From the NCBI GenBank assembly GCA_018827205.1, contig JAHJXZ010000129.1, positions 1 to 51,706 of the forward strand: 51,706 bases of DNA. Direction: 5' to 3'. The notes under the pieces were generated by a model, which was not told the origin of the DNA, did no database searches, and worked only from the letters and a program-made list of their open reading frames with translations. The position numbers and the translations under genes were made by a program. Within the stretch, counting starts at the first letter, position 1. Each line of letters opens with the position of its first letter. Shown here piece by piece: positions 1 through 10,479 of the stretch. Source of the DNA: Gammaproteobacteria bacterium (GTDB lineage: Bacteria; Pseudomonadota; Gammaproteobacteria; Pseudomonadales; Pseudomonadaceae).

Positions 1-1
1 C

Positions 2-1198
<1,197 letters not shown>

Positions 1199-1217
1199 CC
1201 ACTGTGTTGTGGGAGGG

Positions 1218-1249
1218 GCTTTAGCCGCGACACCTTTCGCGGCTAAAGC
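1218..1249. repeat. REP-type palindrome after betB
   Basis: A perfect 13-bp inverted repeat, GCTTTAGCCGCGA against TCGCGGCTAAAGC, surrounds a 6-base loop 20 bp after the betB stop. It matches the general style of Pseudomonas intergenic REP elements. It has no U-tract, so it is more likely a REP or mRNA-stabilising hairpin than an intrinsic terminator. Confidence 0.65.
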
Positions 1250-1291
1250 GGAACGCCGCCTGACCCTTGCCACGGATTGAATCGTCGCCCC

Positions 1292-1351
1292 GTAGCCCGG
1301 ATGCAATCCGGGAACAGTCACCGCGTTTTCCCCGGAGTGCATCCGGGCTAC
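1292..1351. repeat. Inverted REP pair just upstream of betA
   Basis: GTAGCCCGGATGCA (1292-1305) and its exact reverse complement (1338-1351) form a 14-bp stem. Each arm also contains a smaller CCGGAT/ATCCGG-type palindrome. The right arm ends directly against the AGGAG ribosome-binding site of betA (1352-1356). The same core (TAGCCCGGAT/ATCCGGGCTA) recurs at 7851-7873, which supports a dispersed REP family. Confidence 0.75.
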
Positions 1352-1361
1352 AGGAGCTTTT

Positions 1362-3050
1362 ATGCCCCAAGAATTCGACTACATCATAATCGGCGCAGGC
1401 TCGGCCGGTAACGTACTGGCTACCCGCCTGACCGAGGACGCAGACGTCAGCGTGCTGCTGCTCGAAGCTGGCGGCCCGGATTACCGCCTGGATTTCCGTA
1501 CCCAGATGCCCGCCGCCCTGGCCTTCCCACTGCAAGGCCGGCGCTACAACTGGGCGTACCTGACCGACCCTGAGCCGCATATGGATAACCGCCGTATGGA
1601 ATGCGGGCGCGGCAAAGGCCTGGGCGGCTCATCGCTGATCAACGGCATGTGCTACATCCGTGGTAACGCCATGGATTACGACGGCTGGGCCGAGGAAAAA
1701 GGTCTGGAAGACTGGAGCTATCTGGATTGCCTGCCGTATTTCCGCAAGGCGGAAACCCGTGACATCGGCGCCAATGCCTACCACGGCGGCGATGGCCCTG
1801 TGTCGGTCACTACCCCAAAAAATGGCAATAACCCACTGTTCCACGCCATGGTCGAAGCCGGCGTGCAGGCCGGTTACCCGCGCACCGATGACCTCAACGG
1901 CTACCAGCAGGAAGGCTTCGGCCCGATGGACCGTACCGTCACGCCCAAGGGCCGACGTGCCAGCACTGCGCGCGGTTACCTTGATCAGGCCCGCGAGCGG
2001 CCGAACCTGACCATCGTCACCCACGCGCTGACTGATCGCATTCTGTTTAGCGGCAAGCGCGCAAGTGGTGTGGCCTACTTGCAAGGCGACAACGACACGC
2101 CAATCACCGTCAACGCGCGCCGCGAAGTGCTGCTGTGTGGCGGCGCGATTGCCTCGCCGCAAATCCTGCAACGCTCCGGCGTCGGCCCAGCAGCGCTGCT
2201 GCGCGAGCTGGACATCCCCGTGGTGCATGACCTGCCTGGCGTCGGCCAGAACCTGCAGGACCACCTCGAGGTATACCTGCAATACGCCTGCAAGCAGCCG
2301 GTGTCGCTGTACCCGGCGCTGCAATGGTGGAACCAGCCGATGATCGGCGCCAACTGGCTGTTCCTCGGCAAGGGCATCGGTGCCAGCAATCAGTTCGAAG
2401 CCGGCGGTTTTATCCGCTCCAGCGCGGACTTCGCGTGGCCGAATATCCAGTATCACTTCCTGCCGGTGGCGATTAATTACAACGGCAGCAACGCGGTGAA
2501 GGAGCACGGTTTCCAGGCGCACATGGGTTCCATGCGCTCGCCGAGCCGTGGCCGCATTCAGGTCAAATCCAAGGACCCGCGCCAGCACCCGAGCATCCTC
2601 TTCAATTACATGGCGCACGAGCAGGACTGGCGCGAGTTCCGCGACGGCATCCGCATCACCCGTGAAATCATGGCGCAATCGGCGCTGGACCCGTATCGCG
2701 GTCGCGAGCTGAGCCCTGGCATCGAACTGCAAAGCGATGCCGAACTGGACGCGTTTATCCGCGAACATGCGGAGACGGCCTACCATCCGTCGTGTTCCTG
2801 CAAGATGGGTGAAGACGACATGGCGGTGGTCGACGGCCAGGGCCGGGTGCATGGCGTTAAAGGCCTGCGGGTGGTGGATGCGTCGATCATGCCGCTGATT
2901 GTCACCGGCAATCTGAACGCGCCGACCATCATGATGGCCGAGAAGATTGCCGACAAAATCCGTGGCCGCGCCCCGCTGCCGCGCAGCACCGCGCCGTACT
3001 TTGTCGCCGGCAACGCGGCGGTGCGTGGCACGGCGCAGCGCTCCGCTTAA
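1362..3050 (+). CDS. betA: Choline dehydrogenase (GMC oxidoreductase)
   Basis: This is a 562-residue FAD-dependent GMC-family oxidoreductase that oxidises choline to betaine aldehyde at the membrane, feeding betB. The N-terminal ADP-binding fold is clear: [15 protein letters not shown] at residues 5-19, followed by the LLLEAGG strand. The GMC signature around [13 protein letters not shown] and the C-terminal HPSCSCKMG segment with the catalytic His are present. Length matches BetA proteins (about 555-565). The ATG start has an AGGAG ribosome-binding site 5 bases upstream, abutting a REP pair. Order and strand (betB then betA) agree with a bet operon. Specificity for choline is inferred from family and context. 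Confidence 0.95.
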   Translation: MPQEFDYIIIGAGSAGNVLATRLTEDADVSVLLLEAGGPDYRLDFRTQMPAALAFPLQGRRYNWAYLTDPEPHMDNRRMECGRGKGLGGSSLINGMCYIRGNAMDYDGWAEEKGLEDWSYLDCLPYFRKAETRDIGANAYHGGDGPVSVTTPKNGNNPLFHAMVEAGVQAGYPRTDDLNGYQQEGFGPMDRTVTPKGRRASTARGYLDQARERPNLTIVTHALTDRILFSGKRASGVAYLQGDNDTPITVNARREVLLCGGAIASPQILQRSGVGPAALLRELDIPVVHDLPGVGQNLQDHLEVYLQYACKQPVSLYPALQWWNQPMIGANWLFLGKGIGASNQFEAGGFIRSSADFAWPNIQYHFLPVAINYNGSNAVKEHGFQAHMGSMRSPSRGRIQVKSKDPRQHPSILFNYMAHEQDWREFRDGIRITREIMAQSALDPYRGRELSPGIELQSDAELDAFIREHAETAYHPSCSCKMGEDDMAVVDGQGRVHGVKGLRVVDASIMPLIVTGNLNAPTIMMAEKIADKIRGRAPLPRSTAPYFVAGNAAVRGTAQRSA

Positions 3051-3378
3051 AAAAGCAGGGCTGCTGCGCGCTCATTCTCAGAGCGCTCAGCTCTTGTAGG
3101 AGCGGGCTTGCCCGCGAATCAAGGTCGACAGAAAAACATCGCGGCCAATGACTAGGCGCCCCCGCCGCTCCTACAAGTCCGCAGAATCCGCCGCAGTATT
3201 TGATTGAGCACAGCCTTCTAGATAGGCCCGAAGCGGCGTGACGTATAGCCCATACCGCCGGCCTTTAGCCCGGCGAGACCACACGCTGCTTGAAGCTGCA
3301 GGCGAAGGGCGTCGATAATACGCAGTTTTCAACCAGCGCCATTGTGCGCCGCCGCCCCAACGGCCGACCGAGCAGACC
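3051..3378. other. 328-bp intergenic region betA-argS containing a REP pair
   Basis: No credible coding frame is seen here. The region holds an inverted REP pair at 3093-3177 and then about 200 bp leading to argS. The argS promoter presumably lies in 3180-3370, but I could not identify convincing -35 and -10 elements. Confidence 0.6.
3093..3177. repeat. Inverted REP pair (GTAGGAGCGG type)
   Basis: CTTGTAGGAGCGG at 3093-3105 is matched by its exact reverse complement at 3165-3177, with a GGGC/GCCC palindrome just inside the left arm. The GTAGGAGCGGGC core is the well-known Pseudomonas REP consensus style. The same family occurs at 30886-30952. Confidence 0.8.
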
Positions 3379-5118
3379 ATGAAAGACAGCATTCGCCACC
3401 TGATTCAGCAAGCCCTGACCCGCCTCACCGCCGACGGCGTGCTGCCCGAAGGCCTGAGCCCGGCCATTCAGGTGGAGAACACCAAAGACAAAACCCACGG
3501 TGATTTCGCCAGCAACATCGCCATGATGCTGGCCAAGCCAGCCGGTATGAAGCCGCGCGACCTGGCTGAAAAGCTGATCGCCGCACTCCCCGCCGATGCC
3601 GACATCAGTAAGGTCGAAATCGCCGGCCCGGGTTTTCTCAACTTTTACCAAAACACCGAAGCCCTGGCCGCGCGCCTGGATGCCCTGTTGGCCGATGCCA
3701 AGCTTGGCGTGCGTAAAAATGGCCCAGCCCAGCGCGTGGTAGTCGACCTGTCGGCCCCCAACCTGGCCAAAGAGATGCACGTCGGCCATCTGCGCTCGAC
3801 CATCATCGGTGACGGCGTGGCACGGGTGCTGGAGTTCCTCGGTGACGAGGTGATCCGGCAGAACCACGTCGGCGACTGGGGCACCCAGTTCGGCATGCTG
3901 CTGGCTTATATGCAGGAAACCCCGGAGGCCGCCGAAAGCGAGCTGGCCGATCTGGAAGGCTTCTACCGCGCGGCGAAGAAACGTTTCGACGACTCTGCCG
4001 AGTTCGCCGAGCGTGCCCGCGAGCTGGTGGTGCAGTTGCAAGCCGGCGATGCCGAATGCCTGCGCCTGTGGCACCGCTTCAACGACATTTCCCTGAGCCA
4101 CTGCCAGGCGTTGTATGACCGCCTCGGCGTGAAGCTGAGCATGGCCGACGTCAAGGGCGAGAGCGCCTACAACGACGACCTGGCCAACGTAGTCGCTGAC
4201 CTCAAGGCCAAAGGCCTGCTCAGCGAGAGCGATGGCGCCCAGTGCGTGTTCATGGAGCAGTTCAAGAACGCCGAAGACAACCCGCTGCCGCTGATCGTGC
4301 AAAGAGCTGGTGGCGGCTATCTGTATGCCACCACCGACCTGGCCGCTACCCGCTACCGCGCCAACGTGCTCAAGGCCGACCGCGCGCTGTACTTCGTCGA
4401 TCAGCGCCAGGCTCTGCACTTCCAGATGGTCTTCACTGCCGCGCGCCTGGCCGGCTTTGTCCCAGCCACAATGCAGCTAGAACACATGGGCTTCGGCACC
4501 ATGAACGGCGCCGACGGCCGCCCGTTCAAAACCCGCGACGGCGGCACGGTGAAGCTGGTCGACCTGCTCGATGAAGCCGAAGAACGTGCCTACACCCTGG
4601 TAAAAGGCAAAAACCCCGAGCTGGACGAAGCCGAACTGCGGCAGATCGCCCGCGCGGTGGGCATAGGCGCCGTGAAATATGCCGATCTGTCCAAGCACCG
4701 CACCAGTGACTACCGCTTCAACTTCGAGCTGATGCTGAGTTTCGAGGGCAACACTGCGCCTTACCTGCTGTACGCCTACACCCGCGTGGCCAGCGTGTTC
4801 CGTAAACTGGGCAAGGGCTTCGAAGAGATCGGCGGGCAACTCAACCTGCAGGCGGCCCATGAAATCGAACTGGCCGGCAAGCTCGCGCAGTTCAACGAAG
4901 TGCTCGCCAGCGTCGCGGACAAGGGCGAACCGCACCTGCTCTGCGCCTACCTGTATGACTTGGCCGGGTTGTTCTCCAGCTTCTACGAAAACTGTCCGAT
5001 CCTCTCCGCCGAGGAAGAAGCTGTGCGTAACAGCCGCCTGCGCTTAGCCGCACTGACCGCACGCACGCTCAAGCAAGGCCTTGAGCTGCTCGGCCTGGAA
5101 ACCCTGGAGCGCATGTAA
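3379..5118 (+). CDS. argS: Arginyl-tRNA synthetase
   Basis: This class I aminoacyl-tRNA synthetase charges tRNA-Arg in the cytoplasm. It is 579 residues long, the usual size. The N-terminal tRNA-binding domain comes first. The HIGH-type motif follows as HVGHLRS at about residues 134-140, preceded by SAPNLAKEM. As in most ArgS proteins there is no canonical KMSKS; the equivalent region is [10 protein letters not shown]. The C-terminal DALR anticodon-binding domain includes [14 protein letters not shown] and ends at LETLERM. The TAA stop is followed with no gap by the GTG start of the SPOR-domain gene, so the two are probably cotranscribed. Confidence 0.97.
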   Translation: MKDSIRHLIQQALTRLTADGVLPEGLSPAIQVENTKDKTHGDFASNIAMMLAKPAGMKPRDLAEKLIAALPADADISKVEIAGPGFLNFYQNTEALAARLDALLADAKLGVRKNGPAQRVVVDLSAPNLAKEMHVGHLRSTIIGDGVARVLEFLGDEVIRQNHVGDWGTQFGMLLAYMQETPEAAESELADLEGFYRAAKKRFDDSAEFAERARELVVQLQAGDAECLRLWHRFNDISLSHCQALYDRLGVKLSMADVKGESAYNDDLANVVADLKAKGLLSESDGAQCVFMEQFKNAEDNPLPLIVQRAGGGYLYATTDLAATRYRANVLKADRALYFVDQRQALHFQMVFTAARLAGFVPATMQLEHMGFGTMNGADGRPFKTRDGGTVKLVDLLDEAEERAYTLVKGKNPELDEAELRQIARAVGIGAVKYADLSKHRTSDYRFNFELMLSFEGNTAPYLLYAYTRVASVFRKLGKGFEEIGGQLNLQAAHEIELAGKLAQFNEVLASVADKGEPHLLCAYLYDLAGLFSSFYENCPILSAEEEAVRNSRLRLAALTARTLKQGLELLGLETLERM

Positions 5119-5799
5119 GTGGCGGCGAAGAAGAAGCCCGCCGCCAAACGCGGCGCCAGCCGTTACCAGGCTCCCGCGAAAAAGCCGGTGCCTGGCTGGT
5201 TCTGGCTGGTCTGCGGTCTGGTGATCGGCGGCTTTATGGTGTTTCTGTTCAGCCTCGAACCGGGCCGTGATGAGATCAAGCGCACCAAGGTCGAACAGGC
5301 GCGCGCCGCTCAGGCCAGCAAAGCTGCGGCCGCCAAGCCCGCGACCAACGAGCCGACCAAGCCCAAGTACGACTTCTATACCCTGCTGCCGGAATCAGAA
5401 GTGATCTTGCCGCAGCAAGGCATCGAGCCCGTCGCACCGCCCGCGCAGAAGCCGGTCACCCCGGAAGAAGCGGCGAAGATTGATGCCGCCCGCGCCGAAG
5501 CTGCACTAAACGGCCAGGTACCGCCACCGCCGCCAGTGGTTGCCAAGGGGCCAATCAGCTCGCAGTTCTTCCTCCAGGCCGGCTCGTTCCGCCGCAAGGA
5601 CGACGCCGACGGCCTGCGTGCGCAGATCATCCTGCTCGGGCAGAGCGTGCAGGTGGAATCCGGTACCGTGCGTGAGGAAACCTGGCACCGCGTACTGGTC
5701 GGCCCCTTCGCCACCCGCGAACAGCTCGGTCAGGCGCAGAAATCTCTGGCCGCTAGTGGCTTTAGCAATCTGTTGTTACAGCAGCGCCAGGCGCAATAA
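5119..5799 (+). CDS. SPOR-domain membrane protein, FtsN-like
   Basis: This 226-residue protein has the architecture of bacterial cell-division SPOR proteins such as FtsN. A basic cytoplasmic N-terminus (MAAKKKPAAKRG) comes first, then one membrane segment at about residues 26-45. A Lys/Ala/Pro-rich periplasmic linker follows, and a SPOR domain at about residues 150-226 beginning FFLQAGSFRRKDDAD. SPOR domains bind denuded peptidoglycan glycan strands at the septum. The start is GTG, immediately after the argS stop. The argS-SPOR-hslV order is conserved in pseudomonads. It could be FtsN itself, but the sequence alone does not prove this, so no symbol is given. Confidence 0.88.
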   Translation: MAAKKKPAAKRGASRYQAPAKKPVPGWFWLVCGLVIGGFMVFLFSLEPGRDEIKRTKVEQARAAQASKAAAAKPATNEPTKPKYDFYTLLPESEVILPQQGIEPVAPPAQKPVTPEEAAKIDAARAEAALNGQVPPPPPVVAKGPISSQFFLQAGSFRRKDDADGLRAQIILLGQSVQVESGTVREETWHRVLVGPFATREQLGQAQKSLAASGFSNLLLQQRQAQ

Positions 5800-5865
5800 A
5801 CCCCGCGACTTCAGGCCCTGCGGCGCGCTCTGACGACTATTTGTCGGACGGGAATCGTTCCAGGG

Positions 5866-5894
5866 CTTGAAGCGGGCTGCCGCTGCCCCCACTT
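5866..5894 (+). promoter_or_regulatory. Putative sigma-32 heat-shock promoter for hslVU
   Basis: CTTGAA at 5866-5871 and CCCCACTT at 5887-5894 match the sigma-32 (RpoH) consensus CTTGAA / CCCCATNT, with one mismatch in the -10 element and a spacer of about 15 bases. Transcription would begin near 5902, leaving a leader of about 40 bases before the hslV start. hslVU is a known RpoH-regulated heat-shock operon. Confidence 0.75.
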
Positions 5895-5940
5895 CACTCA
5901 GCATTGGGCACTTTCGCCCCGCTGCGTGGAGACTCTCCCC

Positions 5941-6471
5941 TTGACCACCATCGTTTCAGTGCGCCGCAACGGCAAAGTCGTCATGGGCGGCGACGGCCAG
6001 GTGTCCCTCGGCAATACCGTGATGAAAGGCAACGCGAAAAAAGTGCGCCGCCTGTACCACGGCCAAGTGCTGGCTGGCTTCGCCGGCGCCACCGCCGACG
6101 CCTTTACCCTGTTCGAACGCTTTGAAGGCCAGCTTGAAAAGCATCAAGGCCATCTGGTGCGCGCCGCCGTCGAGCTGGCCAAAGACTGGCGCACTGATCG
6201 CTCGCTAAGCCGCCTGGAAGCCATGCTGGCCGTGGCCAACAAAGACGCCTCGTTGATCATCACCGGCAACGGCGACGTAGTTGAGCCCGAGCACGGCCTG
6301 ATCGCCATGGGTTCCGGCGGCGGCTTCGCCCAGGCTGCGGCCATGGCCCTGCTGCAGAAAACCGATTTGAGCGCCCGTGAAATCACTGAAACCGCGTTGA
6401 ACATTGCCGGCTCTATCTGTGTCTTCACTAACCAAACCCTGACTATCGAAGAAGAAGACTGCGCCGAGTAA
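5941..6471 (+). CDS. hslV: ATP-dependent protease HslVU, peptidase subunit HslV
   Basis: HslV is the threonine peptidase core of the HslVU (ClpYQ) cytoplasmic protease, built as two stacked hexameric rings. The start is assigned to the TTG at 5941, so the protein begins M-T-T-I-V-S-V-R-R. Removal of the initiator Met then exposes the catalytic N-terminal Thr, as the family requires. An upstream in-frame GTG at 5926 would bury this Thr and overlaps the GGAG ribosome-binding site at about 5928. The protein is 176 residues and contains [17 protein letters not shown] and [12 protein letters not shown]. hslU follows after 27 bp. Confidence 0.96.
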   Translation: MTTIVSVRRNGKVVMGGDGQVSLGNTVMKGNAKKVRRLYHGQVLAGFAGATADAFTLFERFEGQLEKHQGHLVRAAVELAKDWRTDRSLSRLEAMLAVANKDASLIITGNGDVVEPEHGLIAMGSGGGFAQAAAMALLQKTDLSAREITETALNIAGSICVFTNQTLTIEEEDCAE

Positions 6472-6498
6472 GCGCGCCTTCTTCTGGAGTAAACCCGC

Positions 6499-7839
6499 AT
6501 GTCCATGACGCCCCGCGAGATCGTTCACGAACTCAACCGCCACATCATCGGTCAGGACGACGCCAAGCGCGCCGTGGCCATCGCCCTGCGCAACCGCTGG
6601 CGGCGCATGCAGCTGCCACTTGAGCTACGCGCTGAAGTGACGCCGAAGAACATCCTGATGATCGGCCCCACTGGTGTTGGCAAGACTGAAATTGCCCGCC
6701 GCCTGGCCAAGCTGGCCAATGCGCCGTTTATCAAGGTGGAAGCGACCAAGTTCACCGAGGTCGGCTATGTCGGCCGCGATGTCGAGTCGATCATCCGTGA
6801 CCTCGCCGATGCTGCAATCAAGATGCTGCGCGAGCAGGAGATGATCAAGGTTCGCCATCGCGCCGAAGACGCCGCCGAAGAGCGCATCCTCGATGCCCTG
6901 CTGCCACCGGCTCGCACCGGTTTCAGCGAAGAAGCCGCACCGGGCAGCGATTCCAATACCCGCCAGCTGTTCCGCAAGCGCCTGCGCGAGGGTCAGCTGG
7001 ACGACAAGGACATCGAGATCGAAGTGGCCGACGCCCCGGCCGGCATCGAAATCATGACCCCGCCGGGCATGGAGGAGATGACCAACCAGCTGCAGAGCCT
7101 GTTTTCCAACATGGGCAAGGGCAAGAAGAAAAGCCGCAAGCTCAAGGTCAAGGAAGCCCTGAAGATGGTGCGCGATGAAGAAGCCGCGCGCCTGGTCAAC
7201 GAGGAAGAACTCAAGGCCCAGGCCCTGGAAGCCGTGGAACAGAATGGCATCGTGTTTATCGATGAAATCGACAAGGTGGCCAAGCGCGGTAACACCGGCG
7301 GCGCCGACGTGTCCCGCGAAGGCGTGCAGCGCGACCTGCTGCCGCTGATCGAAGGCTGCACGGTGAACACCAAGCTGGGCATGGTGAAAACCGACCACAT
7401 TCTATTTATCGCCTCTGGTGCGTTCCACCTGAGCAAGCCGAGCGACCTGGTCCCCGAGCTGCAAGGCCGCCTGCCGATTCGCGTCGAGCTGAAAGCCCTG
7501 ACCCCGCAGGACTTCGAGCGCATCCTCACCGAGCCGCACGCCTCGCTCACCGAGCAATACGCGGCACTGCTCAACACCGAGGGCCTGGGCATCCAGTTCG
7601 TTGCCGAAGGCATCAAGCGCATCGCCGAGATTGCCTATCAGGTCAACGAGAAGACCGAGAACATCGGCGCGCGCCGCCTGCACACCCTGCTCGAACGTCT
7701 GCTCGAGGAAGTCTCCTTCAGCGCTGGCGACCTTGCTGGCCAGCAGAATGGCACGCCGATCGTGATCGACGCGGCCTACGTCAACAGCCACCTCGGCGAG
7801 CTGGCGCAGGATGAAGATCTGTCGCGCTATATTCTGTAA
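6499..7839 (+). CDS. hslU: HslU, AAA+ unfoldase subunit of the HslVU protease
   Basis: HslU is the hexameric ATPase that unfolds substrates and feeds them into HslV. The 446-residue product has Walker A GPTGVGKT at residues 56-63 and the pore-loop motif GYVGRDVES near residue 90. An intermediate I-domain spans about residues 105-240, followed by Walker [11 protein letters not shown] and the sensor and C-terminal region [13 protein letters not shown]. It ends with the family-typical SRYIL tail, which docks into HslV pockets. GGAG lies 11 bases before the first ATG; a second in-frame ATG two codons later is a possible alternative start. Confidence 0.97.
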   Translation: MSMTPREIVHELNRHIIGQDDAKRAVAIALRNRWRRMQLPLELRAEVTPKNILMIGPTGVGKTEIARRLAKLANAPFIKVEATKFTEVGYVGRDVESIIRDLADAAIKMLREQEMIKVRHRAEDAAEERILDALLPPARTGFSEEAAPGSDSNTRQLFRKRLREGQLDDKDIEIEVADAPAGIEIMTPPGMEEMTNQLQSLFSNMGKGKKKSRKLKVKEALKMVRDEEAARLVNEEELKAQALEAVEQNGIVFIDEIDKVAKRGNTGGADVSREGVQRDLLPLIEGCTVNTKLGMVKTDHILFIASGAFHLSKPSDLVPELQGRLPIRVELKALTPQDFERILTEPHASLTEQYAALLNTEGLGIQFVAEGIKRIAEIAYQVNEKTENIGARRLHTLLERLLEEVSFSAGDLAGQQNGTPIVIDAAYVNSHLGELAQDEDLSRYIL

Positions 7840-7850
7840 CTCGCCATACC

Positions 7851-7873
7851 TAGCCCGGATGTTATCCGGGCTA
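7851..7873. repeat. Single REP palindrome after hslU
   Basis: TAGCCCGGAT and ATCCGGGCTA form a perfect 10-bp stem with a 3-base loop, 11 bp after the hslU stop. It shares its core with the REP pair upstream of betA. It may stabilise the hslVU mRNA 3' end or act as a weak terminator. Confidence 0.7.
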
Positions 7874-7895
7874 CAGGGCAACTCAGGAAGCGAGC

Positions 7896-8270
7896 ATGCG
7901 CATCCCCACCGCGATAAAACTACACAAAGCCTCGAAAACCCTGGAGCTGCACTACGGGGCAGACGAACACTACACCTTGCCCGCCGAGTTCCTGCGTGTG
8001 CATTCGCCGTCGGCGGAAGTGCAGGGTCACGGCAAACCGATCCTGCAAACCGGCAAACTCGGCGTTGGTCTGAGCAAAATTGAACCCGCTGGCAATTACG
8101 CGCTGAAATTGACCTTCGATGACGGCCACGACAGCGGCCTGTTCACCTGGGATTACCTCGAACAACTCTCCTTGCGTCAGAGCGAACTGTGGAGCGATTA
8201 CCTTGCCACCCTCGCCGCCGCCGGCAAGTCCCGCGACCCCAGCGAAAGCGTGGTCAAACTGATGCTCTGA
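7896..8270 (+). CDS. DUF971 / gamma-butyrobetaine-hydroxylase-like N-terminal domain protein
   Basis: This 124-residue cytoplasmic protein consists of one DUF971 domain, the small fold also found at the N-terminus of gamma-butyrobetaine hydroxylases and linked to iron-sulfur protein biology elsewhere. Recognisable features are the opening IKLHKASKTLELHY, the segment LPAEFLRVHSPSAEVQGHG, and LTFDDGHDSGLFTWDYL near residue 75. No catalytic dioxygenase domain follows. The gene comes after hslU with a REP palindrome between them, an arrangement seen in other pseudomonads. Its specific role is unknown. Confidence 0.85.
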   Translation: MRIPTAIKLHKASKTLELHYGADEHYTLPAEFLRVHSPSAEVQGHGKPILQTGKLGVGLSKIEPAGNYALKLTFDDGHDSGLFTWDYLEQLSLRQSELWSDYLATLAAAGKSRDPSESVVKLML

Positions 8271-8643
8271 AACCCAAGACGACATGCCGTTAGGAATTGA
8301 CTCAGGCATGTCAGCTATTTCCTCACTCCCGCGCGACCAGGCGACAACCTGCCGCAGCGCAGCAGCCTCTCTAGCCCGTTGATCCTGGCCAGTTAGAGCG
8401 CATTTTCTAATCCTTCCCTGCATACTCATCGCGCATTCGGCCTGGATCGCGGCCGGCTTGCACAAATTCTCAAACTCGGGTAACCAAGTAGTTGGAAGTT
8501 TCTCGCGCCAGGCAGCCCCTGCGACGAGGAAGATTGCGGAGCGATCCGCCCTTGGTAATCCGAGCAATACCTGGCACTTAGCCCTGTGTCGCCGAGCACA
8601 GTCGTCCGCCGGTATTTCGTCTCAGGACAATGGAGCGTTGTAG
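8271..8643. other. 373-bp region upstream of phaC1
   Basis: I see no convincing coding frame. The region must contain the phaC1 promoter. A GGAG ribosome-binding site lies 8 bases before the phaC1 ATG. Possible sigma-70 pairs (for example TTGCAC at 8458) and a sigma-54-like TGGCAC at 8572 are too weak to call. Confidence 0.6.
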
Positions 8644-10323
8644 ATGACAGATAAGAATAATGATGACCTGAAACACCAGGCCTCCGAGAATACCTTGGGC
8701 CTTAACCCGGTGATCGGCATCCGCGGTAAAGACCTGCTCAGCTCTGCGCGCATCGTGCTCAAGCAAGCCCTCAAGCAACCCCTGCACAGTGCCAAACACC
8801 TTGCCCACTTCAGCCTGGAGCTGAAGAACGTGATGCTCGGCCAATCCGACCTCACTCCCGCCGATGGCGACCGGCGCTTTGCCGATCCAGCCTGGAGCCA
8901 GAATCCGCTGTACCGCCGTTACCTGCAGACCTACCTGGCCTGGCGCAAGGAACTGCATGACTGGGTCGAGCACAGCAACCTGTCCGAACAGGATGCCAGC
9001 CGTGGCCACTTCGTGATCAACCTAATGACCGAAGCCATGGCCCCCAGCAATAGCATGGCCAACCCGGCCGCCGTTAAGCGCTTCTTCGAAACCGGCGGCA
9101 AGAGCCTGCTCGACGGCCTGTCGCACCTGGCCCAGGACATCGTCAACAACGGCGGCATGCCCAGCCAAGTCAATATGAACGCCTTCGAGGTCGGCAAAAG
9201 CCTGGCCACTACCGATGGCGCAGTAATTTTCCGCAACGACCTGCTCGAGCTGATCCAGTACAAGCCGATTACCGAGCAGGTGCAAGAACGCCCAATGCTG
9301 GTGGTGCCACCGCAGATCAATAAATTTTATGTATTCGACCTGTCGCCGGAAAAAAGCTTGGCGCGCTTCCTGTTGCGCAACGGTATCCAGACCTTCGTGG
9401 TGAGCTGGCGCAACCCGACCAAGGCGCACCGCGAGTGGGGCCTGTCGACCTACATCGAAGCACTGAAAGAAGCCATCGATGTAGTCAGCGCCGTCACCAA
9501 CAGCAAAGACATCAACATGCTCGGCGCCTGCTCCGGCGGCCTCACCACTACCTCGCTGTTGGGCCATTACGCCGCGCTGGGTGAGAAGAAGGTGCATGCC
9601 CTGACCCTGCTGGTCAGTGTGTTGGACAATCGCCTAGAAACCGATGTGGCGCTGTTCGCCGACGAGAAAAGCCTGGAAATAGCCAAACGCCGTTCCTATC
9701 AGGCCGGTGTGCTGGAAGGCAGCGACATGGCCAAGGTGTTCGCCTGGATGCGCCCCAACGACCTGATCTGGAACTACTGGGTCAACAACTACCTGCTCGG
9801 CAACGAGCCGCCGGTGTTCGATATCCTCTACTGGAACAACGACACCACGCGCCTACCGGCTGCCCTGCATGGCGAATTTATCGACATGTTTACCTCCAAC
9901 CCGCTGATTCGCCCAGGTGCGCTGGAAGTCTGCGGCACGCCGGTCGACCTCAAGCAGGTCACCAGCGACCTTTACTGCGTGGCCGGCACCACCGACCACA
10001 TTACGCCGTGGGAGTCGTGCTACAAGTCAGCCAATCTGTTCGGCGGCAATGTCGAGTTCGTGCTGTCCAACAGCGGGCATATCCAGAGCATTCTCAACCC
10101 GCCGGGCAACCCGAAAGCACGCTACATGACCAACACCCAGATGCACGCGGACCCGAAAACCTGGCAAGCCAGCTCAACCAAGCACGCCGACTCCTGGTGG
10201 CTGCATTGGCAGGTCTGGCTTGGCGAGCGTTCCGGCGCGCAGAAAAAAGCACCGACCCAACTGGGCAACAAGAAATACCCGGCCGGCGAATCAGCCCCCG
10301 GCACCTACGTTCACGAACGTTGA
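8644..10323 (+). CDS. phaC1: Class II PHA synthase 1 (medium-chain-length)
   Basis: PhaC1 polymerises (R)-3-hydroxyacyl-CoA thioesters (C6-C14) into polyhydroxyalkanoate at the granule surface. The product is 559 residues, the normal class II length. The lipase-box-like motif LGACSGGL places the nucleophile at Cys296. Asp451 (in TTDHITPW) and His479 (in NSGHIQS) complete the catalytic triad, at positions matching those described for Pseudomonas enzymes. The conserved NPLYRR and WNYWVNNYLLG segments are intact. It is the first gene of the phaC1-Z-C2-D series. Its early codons contain an AAGAATAA motif, a possible Crc/Hfq site. Confidence 0.98.
   Translation: MTDKNNDDLKHQASENTLGLNPVIGIRGKDLLSSARIVLKQALKQPLHSAKHLAHFSLELKNVMLGQSDLTPADGDRRFADPAWSQNPLYRRYLQTYLAWRKELHDWVEHSNLSEQDASRGHFVINLMTEAMAPSNSMANPAAVKRFFETGGKSLLDGLSHLAQDIVNNGGMPSQVNMNAFEVGKSLATTDGAVIFRNDLLELIQYKPITEQVQERPMLVVPPQINKFYVFDLSPEKSLARFLLRNGIQTFVVSWRNPTKAHREWGLSTYIEALKEAIDVVSAVTNSKDINMLGACSGGLTTTSLLGHYAALGEKKVHALTLLVSVLDNRLETDVALFADEKSLEIAKRRSYQAGVLEGSDMAKVFAWMRPNDLIWNYWVNNYLLGNEPPVFDILYWNNDTTRLPAALHGEFIDMFTSNPLIRPGALEVCGTPVDLKQVTSDLYCVAGTTDHITPWESCYKSANLFGGNVEFVLSNSGHIQSILNPPGNPKARYMTNTQMHADPKTWQASSTKHADSWWLHWQVWLGERSGAQKKAPTQLGNKKYPAGESAPGTYVHER
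8653..8660 (+). promoter_or_regulatory. Putative Crc/Hfq catabolite-repression (CA) motif at the phaC1 start
   Basis: AAGAATAA, an exact AANAANAA motif, occupies codons 4-6 of phaC1, inside the ribosome footprint. In Pseudomonas, Hfq with Crc binds such A-rich motifs near start codons and blocks translation during growth on preferred carbon sources. PHA synthesis is a known Crc target. The motif is seen directly; function here is inferred. Confidence 0.55.
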
Positions 10324-10402
10324 TCAACTGCGCATTGCGCAACACTGCCCGCGGCACTGGAAGTGTCGCTCGCCCACCTACTCGTTTGAGCGGGTGAGGC
10401 GA

Positions 10403-10446
10403 ACCAGGCTTTGCCCTGGTGTTTCTGGAAAAGACCCGGAGGGTCT
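10403..10446 (+). terminator. Two short hairpins between phaC1 and phaZ
   Basis: ACCAGG/CCTGGT (10403-10408 and 10415-10420, 6-base loop) is followed by GTTTCT. A second stem, AGACCC/GGGTCT, lies at 10432-10437 and 10441-10446. There is no strong U-tract. They could partially terminate or attenuate transcription so that phaZ is expressed below phaC1. This is weakly supported. Confidence 0.35.
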
Positions 10447-10479
10447 GATCCAGCGTTTTAATTGATAGGGCTTTTGCGC

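Noticed and set aside
1629-2852. 407-codon open frame on the minus strand across betA
   Set aside because: It lies fully antisense to an intact betA with clear GMC motifs, and its composition is that of a GC-rich shadow frame.
3265-4419. 384-codon open frame antisense to argS
   Set aside because: It overlaps conserved ArgS motifs on the other strand and its translation shows no recognisable domain.
5926-5941. GTG start for hslV at 5926
   Set aside because: It would add five residues in front of the catalytic N-terminal Thr and overlaps the ribosome-binding site.
8572-8587. Possible sigma-54 promoter (TGGCAC then CCTG) before phaC1
   Set aside because: The -24 half matches, but the -12 half should be TTGC and reads CCTG, so the match is poor.
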